Shown piece after piece: positions 36,647-45,599 of a DNA stretch of 64,000 bases (position 1 is the first letter of the stretch; each line of letters starts with the position of its first letter). The stretch comes from Marinobacter salexigens. Its GTDB lineage: Bacteria; Pseudomonadota; Gammaproteobacteria; Pseudomonadales; Oleiphilaceae. The notes beneath the pieces were generated by a model. That model ran no database searches, was not told where the DNA came from, and saw only the letters and a program-made list of their open reading frames with translations. The stretch spans positions 595,279 to 659,278 of the forward strand of contig NZ_NIHC01000003.1 in assembly GCF_002806945.1 (NCBI RefSeq), read 5' to 3'. The position numbers were made by a program, and so were the translations under genes.

Positions 36647-38025
36647 CAGGGCGCAGGCCGTTTGACCGGCTTGCGGCGACGGCGCTTTTTAGGGGCGTCG
36701 CTGCTGAGTTCTGAAAGCATGCGCTCTTGCCCGCGCTCATCCATGCGCTGAAACTCTGTCCACCAATGGCCCAGGCCAGATTCGATCTCGCCGCAGTCTT
36801 CCCGCACCAGCAAGAAGTCGTAGGCCGCTCGGAACCTCGGGTGGCTCATGGTTACATAGGCTCGCTTGCCCTGGCGGCGGGGCAGGCGCATCTGGAGTTC
36901 CCAGATCTCCTTCATGGGGCCCGAAAAGCGTTTGGGTATAGACGTTGCTTGCACTTGGCGGCCAATGACCTTGCTGATTGCGCCATGCAGAGCAGGCTGT
37001 ACCGGGTCGCCGTTATCCTGACGGTGGCGCCATTCTCTTTGCAGTGCAGGCCAAAGCATGGCTGCAAACAGAAAGTAAGGGGTAACGGACTTGCCTTGTG
37101 CAATCCGGCTATCGGTGTTGCGCAGCGCCTGCCGAATCAGCTCATCCGGTTCCCCCGCCCCAATAGCCTTTACGGTCTCAGGGAACAGGGGAGCCAGCAG
37201 ATCGTATTCGGTAAGAAGCTCGTAGGTTGCTGCGCCATAGCCGGCAGAAAACAGCTTCAGTACCTCTTCAAATAACCGTGCGGGTGGGATATGAGTCAGT
37301 AACGGGGCTAATTCACGGATGGGAGCTTCGGTTTCAGGCTCAATTTCAAAATCCATCTTGGCGGCAAAGCGAATAGCCCGGAGCATGCGTACCGGATCTT
37401 CACGGTAGCGGGTTTCAGGGTCGCCAATCAGGCGCAACTGGCGGTTGCGAAGATCTTCAATGCCGTTGGCAAAGTCAACAACGGTAAAGTTCCGGATGCA
37501 GTAATAAAGCGCATTAACGGTAAAGTCCCGGCGCAGTGCATCCTCTTCCAGGTTGCCATAAACATTGTCTCGAAGTAACAGACCATGCTCACTGGTTTTG
37601 CGATCGTCGTCAGCGCTGTCGTCGGCTTCTGTCGCGTTGCCGCGGAAGGTAGTCACTTCAATGACTTCGCGCCCAAAGACAACGTGAACGATCCGGAAGC
37701 GCCGGCCGATCAAGCGGGAATTGCGAAACAGGTCGTGAACCTCTTCCGGGGTGGCGTTGGTGGCTATGTCAAAATCTTTAGGCTGTTCTCCCAGAAGAAT
37801 GTCGCGGACGCCACCGCCGACAAGATAAGCCTCGTAACCTGATTTATTGAGGCGGCTGAGAACCTTCTTGGCAGGCTCGCTAATAGAGGAGCGCGAGACG
37901 TTATGCTGGTCCCTGGGAACCTCTCGTCGTTGGTAGACTCGGGCCTTTTTCTTCCCGTTTCCGGGCATGAAGGAGCGAAGCTTATCGACAGATTGCTCGA
38001 AAATAGAGGAGAGTGTTTTTGACAT
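36646..38025 (-). CDS. pcnB: Poly(A) polymerase I
   Basis: 459 aa. An N-terminal basic extension precedes the class II nucleotidyltransferase core: LVGGGVRDILLGEQPKDFDIA near residue 70 with the DxD metal site, then RRDFTVNALYY and a VRMLRAIRFAAKMDF motif. The C-terminus is highly basic (KKRRRRKPVKRPA), as in PAP I. CCA-adding enzyme is the close alternative, but the basic tail and context favour PAP. Polyadenylation promotes RNA decay. Encoded just after the CrcZ-like RNA. Confidence 0.92.
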   Translation of the reverse strand: MSKTLSSIFEQSVDKLRSFMPGNGKKKARVYQRREVPRDQHNVSRSSISEPAKKVLSRLNKSGYEAYLVGGGVRDILLGEQPKDFDIATNATPEEVHDLFRNSRLIGRRFRIVHVVFGREVIEVTTFRGNATEADDSADDDRKTSEHGLLLRDNVYGNLEEDALRRDFTVNALYYCIRNFTVVDFANGIEDLRNRQLRLIGDPETRYREDPVRMLRAIRFAAKMDFEIEPETEAPIRELAPLLTHIPPARLFEEVLKLFSAGYGAATYELLTEYDLLAPLFPETVKAIGAGEPDELIRQALRNTDSRIAQGKSVTPYFLFAAMLWPALQREWRHRQDNGDPVQPALHGAISKVIGRQVQATSIPKRFSGPMKEIWELQMRLPRRQGKRAYVTMSHPRFRAAYDFLLVREDCGEIESGLGHWWTEFQRMDERGQERMLSELSSDAPKKRRRRKPVKRPAP

Positions 38026-38119
38026 TGAAATCCGTGGTTGCGTTTAGCAAAACCGAGAGTTTAACGGTTTGCGCAGGATTTGCACACGTTTGCAGTGGAA
38101 TCTTGCATACCCCGAATAA

Positions 38120-38508
38120 TCAAAAGGCGGATTCGCTTACACGAATCCGCCTCCAAAACGTTGACGATCTGCTTTGTTTTTATTCTTTTCGGGATTTTTC
38201 TTCGTTTTTATACCCCACTGTATATCCCCAAAACTGGAGCTTCTCAGTAGTGCAAACGGAAAGCTTTGAACACAATGAGCAGTCAACGACATAGAGCAGG
38301 TTTTTGGTAGGTGCTGTGTCACCTCAAGGGTGATTCTTCTCTGCAACTCTACAACCCACACATGCCAAGGGACTACCAAAAAAGCAAAGTACCCAAAACA
38401 CTCAGTTCGCTCACGCTCTATTTTTGTTTTTGTTACTGAGCGCATTCCCGCAGCTTTTTGTTTTTGTTGAGGCGCTGCTTTGTCACTGTTGTTTTTGTTG
38501 TGGTGCAC
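38120..38508 (-). ncRNA. crcZ: CrcZ-like Hfq/Crc-sequestering small RNA
   Basis: The minus strand between cbrB and pcnB, the place of crcZ in Pseudomonas, has a sigma-54 promoter predicting a start near 38508 and a terminator ending near 38122: about 390 nt, against 407 nt for P. aeruginosa CrcZ. A-rich AAnAAnAA motifs recur: AACAAAAACAACA (38501-38489), AACAAAAACAAAAAG (38469-38454), AACAAAAACAAAAATA (38434-38419), and weaker ones at about 38310-38299 and 38210-38174. CrcZ of Pseudomonas titrates Hfq/Crc through such motifs. A 123-aa frame runs across the region but is incidental. Function here is inferred, not shown. Confidence 0.82.
38126..38151 (-). terminator. Intrinsic terminator of the CrcZ-like RNA
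   Basis: GGCGGATTCG and CGAATCCGCC form a perfect 10-bp stem around a 6-nt loop. On the minus strand TTTT follows. It ends about 100 bp before the pcnB start. Confidence 0.88.
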
Positions 38509-38518
38509 TTAAATAGAG

Positions 38519-38534
38519 TGCAGTTGGCGTGCCA
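38519..38534 (-). promoter_or_regulatory. Sigma-54 promoter of the CrcZ-like RNA
   Basis: Minus strand, 38534 to 38519: TGGCACGCCAACTGCA. GG (-24) and GC (-12) are separated by exactly 10 nt, against the consensus TGGCAC-N5-TTGCW; only the TT of TTGC is not fully kept. The predicted start is about 38508. CbrB, encoded upstream, is a sigma-54 activator. Confidence 0.88.
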
Positions 38535-38585
38535 GTATTTGAAAGTCGTTTAATAACAATAGGTTATGATTTTGCGGAGTGTAAG

Positions 38586-38667
38586 TGTTACCCCGTATCC
38601 GATATAAGTGTTACCCGTAACCTGTGCTTTCTCTGAGAAGTGTTACCAAGAGGAACATGCGGTAACA
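38586..38667 (-). promoter_or_regulatory. Candidate CbrB binding sites upstream of the CrcZ-like RNA
   Basis: A palindromic pair TGTTAC (38641-38646) and GTAACA (38662-38667) with a 15-nt spacer, plus further half-sites TGTTAC at 38586-38591 and 38609-38614 and GTAACC at 38617-38622. In Pseudomonas, CbrB sites upstream of crcZ are described as TGTTAC-N-GTAACA palindromes (I am not certain of the exact spacer). The positions, 50-130 bp upstream of the -24 box, suit enhancer binding. Confidence 0.7.
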
Positions 38668-38724
38668 ACTGAGTGTTGATTCACGCTTTGTTTGGTGCGG
38701 GCGCGAGCCCGAGCAGTGGGGGAG

Positions 38725-40122
38725 TCAATTCCCGGAGGTTTTTTTACGGGGGATACCAAGTCGTTGCCGGCGCTCCCATAGAGATTTGCGGCTAATTCCC
38801 AACTTCTGGGCCAACTCGGTTTCGCTCATGCGATCCTGGTTCTCCAGGACAAAGTGCTGGAAGTAGTCTTCCAGTGAAAGGTCGCTGGCGCTGTCTGTCT
38901 CTCGGGATCGAAGTTGCTCGTTATTGCCTTCCACTAATGTTTCCGGAATGTATTCGTCGCCACCTTCGCCATCGAGATCCAGTAGGGATGGCGTGATGAT
39001 ATCGCCATCGCACAGGATGCTGGCGCGCTCAATGGCATTTTCCAGTTCTCTTACGTTTCCTGGCCAGCGATGTCGTTCAAGCGCACGCATGGCCTCGGGG
39101 CTGAGGTTCAGGTTGGGTTTGCCCACTCTGTCGCCTTGGGCCACAAGAAAGCGACGAGCGAGCCCCAGGATATCGCTTTGACGTTCTCGCAGGGGTGGGA
39201 TTCTTATCTGCATTACGTTAAGACGGTAGTAAAGATCTTCCCGGAACTCGCCAGTACGGGTCATCGCTTTCAGGTTTCGGTGGGTGGCGGCAATCATGCG
39301 CACGTTCACCTTGCGGCTCTGGGTTGAGCCCACTTTGCGGATTTCGCCCTCCTGCAGAACGCGCAGCAAGCGAGCTTGTGCCTCCGCTGGAAGTTCGCCG
39401 ATTTCATCCAGGAAAAGGCTGCCAGCGTCGGCTGCTTCAATCAGTCCGGTCCTGGCAGAAACCGCTCCGGTGAAGGCACCTTTTTCGTGGCCGAACAGTT
39501 CCGATTCGATGAGGCTTTCGGGGATGGCAGCGCAGTTTACCGAGATCAGTGGCTTGGCCGCGCGTGGGCTTGAAAGGTGAAGTGCGCGGGCAACCAGTTC
39601 TTTACCTGTACCCGATTCACCTTGCACCAGCACGGTGGTTTCCGTGGGCGCGACCTTACGGATAAGGGTGAACACTCTTTGCATGGGTTCGCATTTGCCA
39701 TACATGATGCTGGCGGGGTCACCGTTTTCAGAAGGGTTCGAACCGCTTTCCCTGCGTTCCTGCGTGGGTGACTCGGTACGAGCAAGAATGCTTTCTACAG
39801 CGGCCAGCATTTCATCATGATCAAAAGGTTTGGCGATGTACTCCACCGCCCCCATTTTCATGGAATCCACTGCAGAGCGCAGGCTGGCGTAACTGGTCAT
39901 GATCAGCACCGGCGTATTGGGTGCGCGGTTGATCAATTCTGTGCCAGCAGCACCGGGCAAGCGCAGATCCGATATGATCAGGTCAAATTGATCGGGGTCG
40001 TGGTTGAGTTCGGCCTCTTCTACAGAACCGGCATCCTCAACGTCATAGCCCGCGTGTAAAAGTAGTTTACGAACAGCGGAGCGAATAATATCTTCATCTT
40101 CCACGATCAAAATACGGGGCAT
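38725..40122 (-). CDS. cbrB: Sigma-54-dependent response regulator CbrB
   Basis: 465 aa NtrC-type activator. Receiver domain (about 1-120; ILIVEDEDIIRSAVRKLLLHA, phospho-Asp in IISDLRLPG), AAA+ domain (about 140-380; Walker A GESGTGKE, the sigma-54-contact motif GAFTGA, Walker B DEIGELP), and a C-terminal Fis-type HTH (LAQKLGISRKSLWERRQR). Its location between cbrA and pcnB identifies it. It should activate the CrcZ-like RNA immediately downstream, a circuit known from Pseudomonas. Confidence 0.93.
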   Translation of the reverse strand: MPRILIVEDEDIIRSAVRKLLLHAGYDVEDAGSVEEAELNHDPDQFDLIISDLRLPGAAGTELINRAPNTPVLIMTSYASLRSAVDSMKMGAVEYIAKPFDHDEMLAAVESILARTESPTQERRESGSNPSENGDPASIMYGKCEPMQRVFTLIRKVAPTETTVLVQGESGTGKELVARALHLSSPRAAKPLISVNCAAIPESLIESELFGHEKGAFTGAVSARTGLIEAADAGSLFLDEIGELPAEAQARLLRVLQEGEIRKVGSTQSRKVNVRMIAATHRNLKAMTRTGEFREDLYYRLNVMQIRIPPLRERQSDILGLARRFLVAQGDRVGKPNLNLSPEAMRALERHRWPGNVRELENAIERASILCDGDIITPSLLDLDGEGGDEYIPETLVEGNNEQLRSRETDSASDLSLEDYFQHFVLENQDRMSETELAQKLGISRKSLWERRQRLGIPRKKTSGN

Positions 40123-40129
40123 AGCAGTC

Positions 40130-43093
40130 TCAGGACCTTTCGTTCGGGCGTGTGGCGGAGGACGCTGTCTCCGGCTCGTAAGCAGGCAGCTTTAATCGTA
40201 CGCAGGTTCCTAGCCCGGCTTGGAGGTTGGCGGGGCTTTCAACCTGAATGTTTCCATAATGTTCTTCAATAATGCTGTAAACCAGCGACAGACCAAGACC
40301 AGTTCCTTTATTGGATGCCTTGGTGGTATAGAAAGGCTCGAAGACATGATCAAGCTGATCTGCGGGTATGCCCGAGCCCTGATCAATGATCTCGATAATA
40401 GCCGAGTAGCCGTCCTGCTTGCCAGCTACCTGGATTGAGCCCCCATCAGGTGAAGCGTCGCGGGCATTGGCCAGCAGGTTGACAAAAACCTGTACAAGCC
40501 GTTGTTCGTCACCCAGAACCTGTAGTGTAGCGGGACAATCATTAACATAGCGAATGCCCATGCCTTTATCGCTGAGGGATAGAAGGTTGCGAGCCTCGTC
40601 CACGCAGCGGCGGATGCTCACAGGCTCATAGCGGTTGTTACGGGAGTGATTGCCGGTGCGGGCAAAATTCATTAGCGATTGCAGAATGGTTGATATGCGG
40701 CGCGTTTGCTGTTGAATCTGGCTGGCGGTTTCGAGAATGTCCGGGTTGTCTGTCTCCAGCTTCAGGTTTTGTGCCAGGGAAGAGATGCCCGTTACCGGGT
40801 TGCCGATTTCGTGGGCAACGCCGGCGGCAAGCCTCCCCACGGAGGCCAAACGCTCACTGTGCATCAGTTCATCTTCCAGCAAGCGGGTTTCAGTTTGGTC
40901 CTCCACCAGGATCACACTGCCGCCATCCGGGTGATCCGGGCCACTCAGCAGAGCCTTGTGCAAGTTCAGCCAGTGCGGGCGGCCTTTCAAGTCCAGGCGG
41001 TGCTTATAGCGATGAAGATCTTCACCTTTGTTAAAATCATCAAGCAGATGATGCCAGTGATCAGGCAGAGCCATCAGTCGGGCACCGACAACATCGTCGG
41101 CCGTGATGCCGGTGAGCTCTTCCATGGTCTGGTTCCACATCAGTATCTCGCCGTCTTCACCAACGGAGCAGGCAGGTATTGGAAGGTTCTGAAGCGTTTG
41201 CCGGTAGTGCCGGCGCAGGGTGTCCAACTCCCCCGCGAGCCCTGTAAGCTGGCTCTGATAATCACCTAGTGCACGTTCAACATAGTGAATGTCTTGGGCC
41301 GAGCCTCCCCTGGCCATCGGTTTGAAGCCCAAGTGGCGCTTAACCATATCTCTGGCCACTGACGGGCCGAGCAAGCCAGACAGGTTAGCTTCAACTTGAT
41401 CGCGCAATCGCCGTAGTTGGTAGGGCCGGTATTCAACGGTTGGTAGCTTAAGCTGCCCAAGAGCTCTCTCTATTTCACGCTTGGCGGCATCTGGCCCAAG
41501 TGGTTTAATCAGTTGGCGCACAAAGTCATCGGACGAGCTTGCCGTTAGTTCACGGCGCTGAGGGCGCGACAGCGCTCCCATTGAGCAGGCTTGGGCGGCA
41601 CTTGTTTCTTCATTTGAGGTGGGGCTTAGCATTGACGTCAGCGTAAAGACGGTCAGATTTGCAGTGAGGCTTACAAACGTGAAGATGTGCCAGTTGCCGT
41701 AGTCTGGAACGACAGGAGCATTCAGCCAGTCAAGTAGATTGGCAGTATGGGAAAATGGCAGCACCAACGTAATCAGCCAGATGGCCAGGCCGGTAATCAG
41801 GCCGGCAATCAGGCCCCGCCTGTTCCCTTCGGGCCAGTAGATAACGCCCAGAGCCCCGGGCAGTAACTGCAGTGTTCCTGTGAGGGAAATGGCACCAAGA
41901 ATCGACAGGTCCAGGTTCTTTCCGAGGGTTTCATGGAACAGTAAGGCCAGCAGAATAATAGCCGCAATCAGCAGGCGTTTAACCCACTGGAGCCACCTGT
42001 AAATATCCCCTTGGTCTTTTGGTGTTTTCAGAGGAAGGACAGCATGGTTGAGAACCATGCCTGCTAACGCAAGGGTGCTGACAATCATCAGGCCACTGGC
42101 GGCTGACAACCCCGCGATGTACATGAACAGAGTTAGTGCTGGGTTCTCAAGTGCCTGGGCAATACCGAGTGTGTAAAAGTTCGGGCCGGTGGGGACAGCC
42201 AGTTCCTGGCCCCCCCACAAGATCAGCGGCACAGGTATGCCTAGCATCAGCAAATAGAGCGGAAGTCCCCAGCTTGCTTTGGCCAGTGCTTTTTGTGATG
42301 GGTTTTCGCTGAATGTCATGTGGTACATGTGCGGTAACACCAGTGCCCCTGCGAAGGACATCAGCATCAGCGCTCGCCAGCTGCCGTCGTCGATGCTCAG
42401 GGACATGGCAGCTGCAGGTGTAGTGTTGCCGGCCAGCCAGATTTCAAGACCGTCCATACCGCCAAAAACACTAAAAAGAACAACGCCGCCAATTATCAGC
42501 AGGGCGATGAGTTTCACCAGTGAATCGAAAGCAATGGCCAGTACCAGCCCAGGGTGATTCTCCATTTCCTGGTTGCGTCTCGCCCCAAAGAGCATGGCAA
42601 AGAGCACGACTATCAAGCTGAACATAATGCTGATCAGGTGGGGGGAGGTATCCGGAGCAAGAATGCTGGCGGATGTAGAAACAGCCTGTATCTGCATGCT
42701 CAGCAGAGCCAGGATGGCGAAACCCGAGCACAGGGTAACCAGTGTGCCTGCCCACTGACTGCGATAACGATAGGCGAACAAGTCGGCCAGAGACGTAAGC
42801 TGGTAGGCGCGCCCAATCCGCATAATGGGGTTCAGCAAAACCGGCGCCAATAAAAAAGCACCGCTGATTCCCAGGTAGTAAGCAAGAAAGCCGTAGCCGG
42901 ATTCCGCAGCTAGCCCGACGGCAGCATAAACTGCCCAGATGCCAGCATAAACGCCCAGGCTAAGGGTATATACAAGCGGGTGGCGTACCCAGTGGCGGGG
43001 GATGATGCCGCGCTCGGTTATCCAGGCAATGCCGAACAGGAGAATAAGGTAGAGAAGACTGGCAAGCAGTAGCCCTGGTGCACTAAAACTCAT
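40130..43093 (-). CDS. cbrA: Sensor histidine kinase CbrA (SSS transporter-like)
   Basis: 987 aa from the ATG at 43093 (MSFSAPGLLLASLLYLILLF). The N-terminal half, to about residue 480, holds some 13 hydrophobic segments typical of sodium:solute symporters. A PAS domain follows (about 610-720; LPIPACSVGEDGEILMWNQT), then HisKA with the phospho-His in VAHEIGNPVTGISS and an HATPase domain ending near 965 (FEPFYTTKASNKGTGLGLSL). It signals carbon/nitrogen status and phosphorylates CbrB. It overlaps the upstream small gene by 11 bp. Confidence 0.93.
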   Translation of the reverse strand: MSFSAPGLLLASLLYLILLFGIAWITERGIIPRHWVRHPLVYTLSLGVYAGIWAVYAAVGLAAESGYGFLAYYLGISGAFLLAPVLLNPIMRIGRAYQLTSLADLFAYRYRSQWAGTLVTLCSGFAILALLSMQIQAVSTSASILAPDTSPHLISIMFSLIVVLFAMLFGARRNQEMENHPGLVLAIAFDSLVKLIALLIIGGVVLFSVFGGMDGLEIWLAGNTTPAAAMSLSIDDGSWRALMLMSFAGALVLPHMYHMTFSENPSQKALAKASWGLPLYLLMLGIPVPLILWGGQELAVPTGPNFYTLGIAQALENPALTLFMYIAGLSAASGLMIVSTLALAGMVLNHAVLPLKTPKDQGDIYRWLQWVKRLLIAAIILLALLFHETLGKNLDLSILGAISLTGTLQLLPGALGVIYWPEGNRRGLIAGLITGLAIWLITLVLPFSHTANLLDWLNAPVVPDYGNWHIFTFVSLTANLTVFTLTSMLSPTSNEETSAAQACSMGALSRPQRRELTASSSDDFVRQLIKPLGPDAAKREIERALGQLKLPTVEYRPYQLRRLRDQVEANLSGLLGPSVARDMVKRHLGFKPMARGGSAQDIHYVERALGDYQSQLTGLAGELDTLRRHYRQTLQNLPIPACSVGEDGEILMWNQTMEELTGITADDVVGARLMALPDHWHHLLDDFNKGEDLHRYKHRLDLKGRPHWLNLHKALLSGPDHPDGGSVILVEDQTETRLLEDELMHSERLASVGRLAAGVAHEIGNPVTGISSLAQNLKLETDNPDILETASQIQQQTRRISTILQSLMNFARTGNHSRNNRYEPVSIRRCVDEARNLLSLSDKGMGIRYVNDCPATLQVLGDEQRLVQVFVNLLANARDASPDGGSIQVAGKQDGYSAIIEIIDQGSGIPADQLDHVFEPFYTTKASNKGTGLGLSLVYSIIEEHYGNIQVESPANLQAGLGTCVRLKLPAYEPETASSATRPNERS

Positions 43094-43259
43094 TGGGATC
43101 CCTTCGCCACTCCAGCCAAAAACCAACGGCAATAAGGCCGCCCCAGATCACGAAGGGGCTGTACCATGCGTTCTCGGGGGAGGTCCACCAGTCGAGAATG
43201 TTGGGTGAAAAAATATAGATGGCCAGAACCAGCAGAAAAACCAGGCGATATATATACAT
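43083..43259 (-). CDS. Small conserved membrane protein upstream of cbrA (58 aa)
   Basis: The minus strand from the ATG at 43259 encodes 58 aa, MYIYRLVFLLVLAIYIFSPN followed by WWTSPENAWYSPFVIWGG and a second hydrophobic helix. Two transmembrane segments flank a tryptophan-rich loop. It was too short for most ORF cut-offs. It overlaps the cbrA start by 11 bp, so translation is probably coupled, and a small gene at this spot occurs in Pseudomonas as I recall. Function unknown; a role with CbrA is only suggested by location. Confidence 0.8.
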   Translation of the reverse strand: MYIYRLVFLLVLAIYIFSPNILDWWTSPENAWYSPFVIWGGLIAVGFWLEWRRDPNEF

Positions 43260-43309
43260 CCTGCATGCGATCCGTGCTGATGATTGTGAATGGCTTTATA
43301 CCACGGCAG

Positions 43310-44182
43310 TCACCGGGATGTCAGGTGAATGGCCTCGGGCTTCCAGTGCGAGCACCCCCATTCCAGAAGATTTTCTGGCGACCCTGAAAGCAGGGTTTGT
43401 GGCGGCTGCTGGTTTAAAGCGTTGAGTGCGGAAAACAGGTTGTGCACCGGTTTGAGGTTATCCAGCCCGGGGGCATGGTTTTGTTTGGACAGTTTTTGCC
43501 CTTGTTCATTAACAATCACAGGAATGTGAAGCCAGCGCGGTGGCGTTGCATCCAGTGCGCGGTATATCTGTATCTGCTGTGCGGTCATATCCAGCTGGTC
43601 AGAACCCCTTACCACATCGGTAATGCCTTGTTCGATGTCATCTACTACCACCGCAAGTTGATAGGCGAAAAAGCCTTCCTTCCGGAGCAGTACAGGGTCG
43701 TCAATTTCTGCGCGGACAGTCTGTTGTTGTGGTCCCAGTAACTGATCCTGCCAGTGGCAGAGTTCATCCTGGAGCGCAAAGCGTATGGCAAATGGCTGGC
43801 CAGTGGCTGTGGCGCCGTCCCTGCAGCGCTGCGGGTGTCGACCATGGTGCGCCTGCAGTTGCTTGCGTGAACAGCTGCAACGGTAGGCCAGGCCTTTGTC
43901 CAATAGCTGTTCAATGGCTGCATGATAGGCAGGATGCCTGTGGGATTGAAAGAGCACAGGCTCGTCGGGGAACAGTCCGTGGGCATCGAGGCTGTTCAGA
44001 ATTTCGCCCGTAGCTTCCGGGGGCTCCCGAAGTGGGTCAAGATCCTCAATTCGAATCAGCCATCGCCCGCTACGGGATTTGGCTTCCAGGTAACTTGCCA
44101 GAGCGGTAACCAGCGAACCAAAATGCAGAGGGCCAGTGGGTGAGGGCGCAAAACGGCCCCGGTATCGGCTTGGCTTGGTCAT
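43310..44182 (-). CDS. gluQ: Glutamyl-Q tRNA(Asp) synthetase
   Basis: 290 aa, a truncated GluRS-like catalytic domain without an anticodon-binding part. The HIGH-type motif is GRFAPSPTGPLHFGSLVTAL, the KMSKS-equivalent is GQKLSKQNHA near residue 235, and a zinc-binding CSCSRKQL.AHHG stretch is visible. It glutamylates queuosine in tRNA-Asp. Between dksA and the CbrA block, as in pseudomonads. Confidence 0.94.
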   Translation of the reverse strand: MTKPSRYRGRFAPSPTGPLHFGSLVTALASYLEAKSRSGRWLIRIEDLDPLREPPEATGEILNSLDAHGLFPDEPVLFQSHRHPAYHAAIEQLLDKGLAYRCSCSRKQLQAHHGRHPQRCRDGATATGQPFAIRFALQDELCHWQDQLLGPQQQTVRAEIDDPVLLRKEGFFAYQLAVVVDDIEQGITDVVRGSDQLDMTAQQIQIYRALDATPPRWLHIPVIVNEQGQKLSKQNHAPGLDNLKPVHNLFSALNALNQQPPQTLLSGSPENLLEWGCSHWKPEAIHLTSR

Positions 44183-44245
44183 GGGTTCGACTCATTGGCC
44201 GGCTGTGCCTTATCAGGCTGCGCCGGCCAGGTCGGGGGTGTCGCC

Positions 44246-44686
44246 TCAGATACCAGTTTGGCGCTCGCGGATTTCAGCAAGGGTTTTGCAGTCAATGCAC
44301 AGTGTTGCAGTAGGGCGCGCCTCAAGGCGACGGGCGCCAATTTCCACACCGCACTGATCACAAAAGCCGTAGTCGTCTTTGTCGATACGCTCAATGGTTT
44401 GATCAATCTTCTTGATCAGCTTGCGCTCGCGGTCGCGAGTACGCAATTCCAGACTGAATTCTTCTTCCTGGGTTGCACGGTCGCTGGGATCCGCGTAGTT
44501 TGCAGCGTCTTCCTGCATGTGGTGCATGGTGCGATCCACTTCTTCCATGAGTTCCTGCTTCCATTGCAGCAGCAGCTCTTTGAAGTGCTCCCGCATGCCA
44601 GTGCTCATGTAATCTTCACCCTTTTTCATCACGTAAGGGGTGAAGTCGGTGAAACGCTCGCGTGATTGGTCTGCTGTGGTTGCCAT
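44246..44686 (-). CDS. dksA: RNA polymerase-binding transcription factor DksA
   Basis: 146 aa from the ATG at 44686 (MATTADQSRERFTDFTPYVM). The coiled-coil carries the DPSDRATQEEEFSLELRTRDRE region with the Asp residues needed at the secondary channel (D-x-x-D...), and the C4 zinc finger is CDQCGVEIGARR...CIDCK. DksA with ppGpp controls stable RNA and amino acid promoters; spoT is also in the window. Confidence 0.96.
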   Translation of the reverse strand: MATTADQSRERFTDFTPYVMKKGEDYMSTGMREHFKELLLQWKQELMEEVDRTMHHMQEDAANYADPSDRATQEEEFSLELRTRDRERKLIKKIDQTIERIDKDDYGFCDQCGVEIGARRLEARPTATLCIDCKTLAEIRERQTGI

Positions 44687-44867
44687 ATGTTCCGGCCTCT
44701 TTTTATATACCTCACAAGAACGCTGTGCTTCCCTGCGCGCCAGCCCCCGTCGCGGCGCGGTTATCACTTGGATGAAGCAGTCGTCCTGAAACGGGATTTT
44801 GCGGAAAATAGCAGATTAGTCACAGAGGTGCCAGCCCTGTGATGCCTGCATCAGTATTGGAGAGCTT

Positions 44868-45599
44868 ATGAAATTCCCCGAACCTTTGATAGAGGGGCGC
44901 TTGATTCGACGTTATAAGCGCTTCCTGGCCGACGTACGATTGCCTGGTGGCGAGGAGGTAACGGCCCACTGCCCGAATACCGGCTCCATGCTGGGCTGCC
45001 AGCCATCTAATGGCAGGGTGTGGCTTAGTCGTAGCAATAACCCCGCACGCAAGCTGCCGTTCACTTGGGAGCTGGTTGAAACTGCCCCTGGAATGCTTGC
45101 GTGTGTGAACACAGCAAGGCCCAATGCCCAAGCGAGGGAGGCTATTGCAGCGGGGCGTGTTACTGAACTTTCTGGTTACAGCGATATTCGGTCGGAGGTA
45201 CGGTATGGCGAGGAGAAGAGTCGGATCGATCTATTGCTGGCGGGCCATGAATCAAAGCCAGATGCCTGGGTGGAAGTAAAAAACGTAACTCTTGAGGAAA
45301 GCGGCCAGGGTTACTTTCCTGATGCGGTAACAACCCGAGGCCAGAAACATCTGCGCGAACTCATGGCTCAGGTTGCCTTGGGTGATCGTGCAGTGCTGTT
45401 TTTTGTGGTGAATCATACCGGCATTAACAGCGTGCGGCCCGCGGATCATATTGATCCGCGCTACGGTCAGCTCTTGCGACAGGCGAAGGATGCGGGCGTG
45501 GAGATCTTGGCCTACCAGGCAGACCTGAGCGGAGCCGATGGCAACCCATCAGGCAGGATGGCCCTGATGGAGTCAGTTCCGGTTATTCTGGAAGCCTGA
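44868..45599 (+). CDS. sfsA: SfsA family protein (sugar fermentation stimulation)
   Basis: 243 aa, typical length. The N-terminus [20 protein letters not shown] and the segments [32 protein letters not shown] and [12 protein letters not shown] fit the family. The fold has been compared to nucleases with an OB part; its precise function is unclear. Adjacent to dksA here, and also in E. coli. Convergent with the Rieske-type gene. Confidence 0.92.
   Translation: MKFPEPLIEGRLIRRYKRFLADVRLPGGEEVTAHCPNTGSMLGCQPSNGRVWLSRSNNPARKLPFTWELVETAPGMLACVNTARPNAQAREAIAAGRVTELSGYSDIRSEVRYGEEKSRIDLLLAGHESKPDAWVEVKNVTLEESGQGYFPDAVTTRGQKHLRELMAQVALGDRAVLFFVVNHTGINSVRPADHIDPRYGQLLRQAKDAGVEILAYQADLSGADGNPSGRMALMESVPVILEA

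Noticed and set aside
38137..38508. A 123-aa open frame in the cbrB-pcnB gap
   Set aside because: Its K/N/Q-rich start simply reads through the A-rich motifs, its stop lies inside the terminator, and it has a better explanation as the CrcZ-like RNA.
38583..38647. Repeated AAGTGTTACC as ends of an insertion sequence
   Set aside because: No transposase remnant or target duplication; the repeats fit CbrB half-sites next to a sigma-54 promoter.
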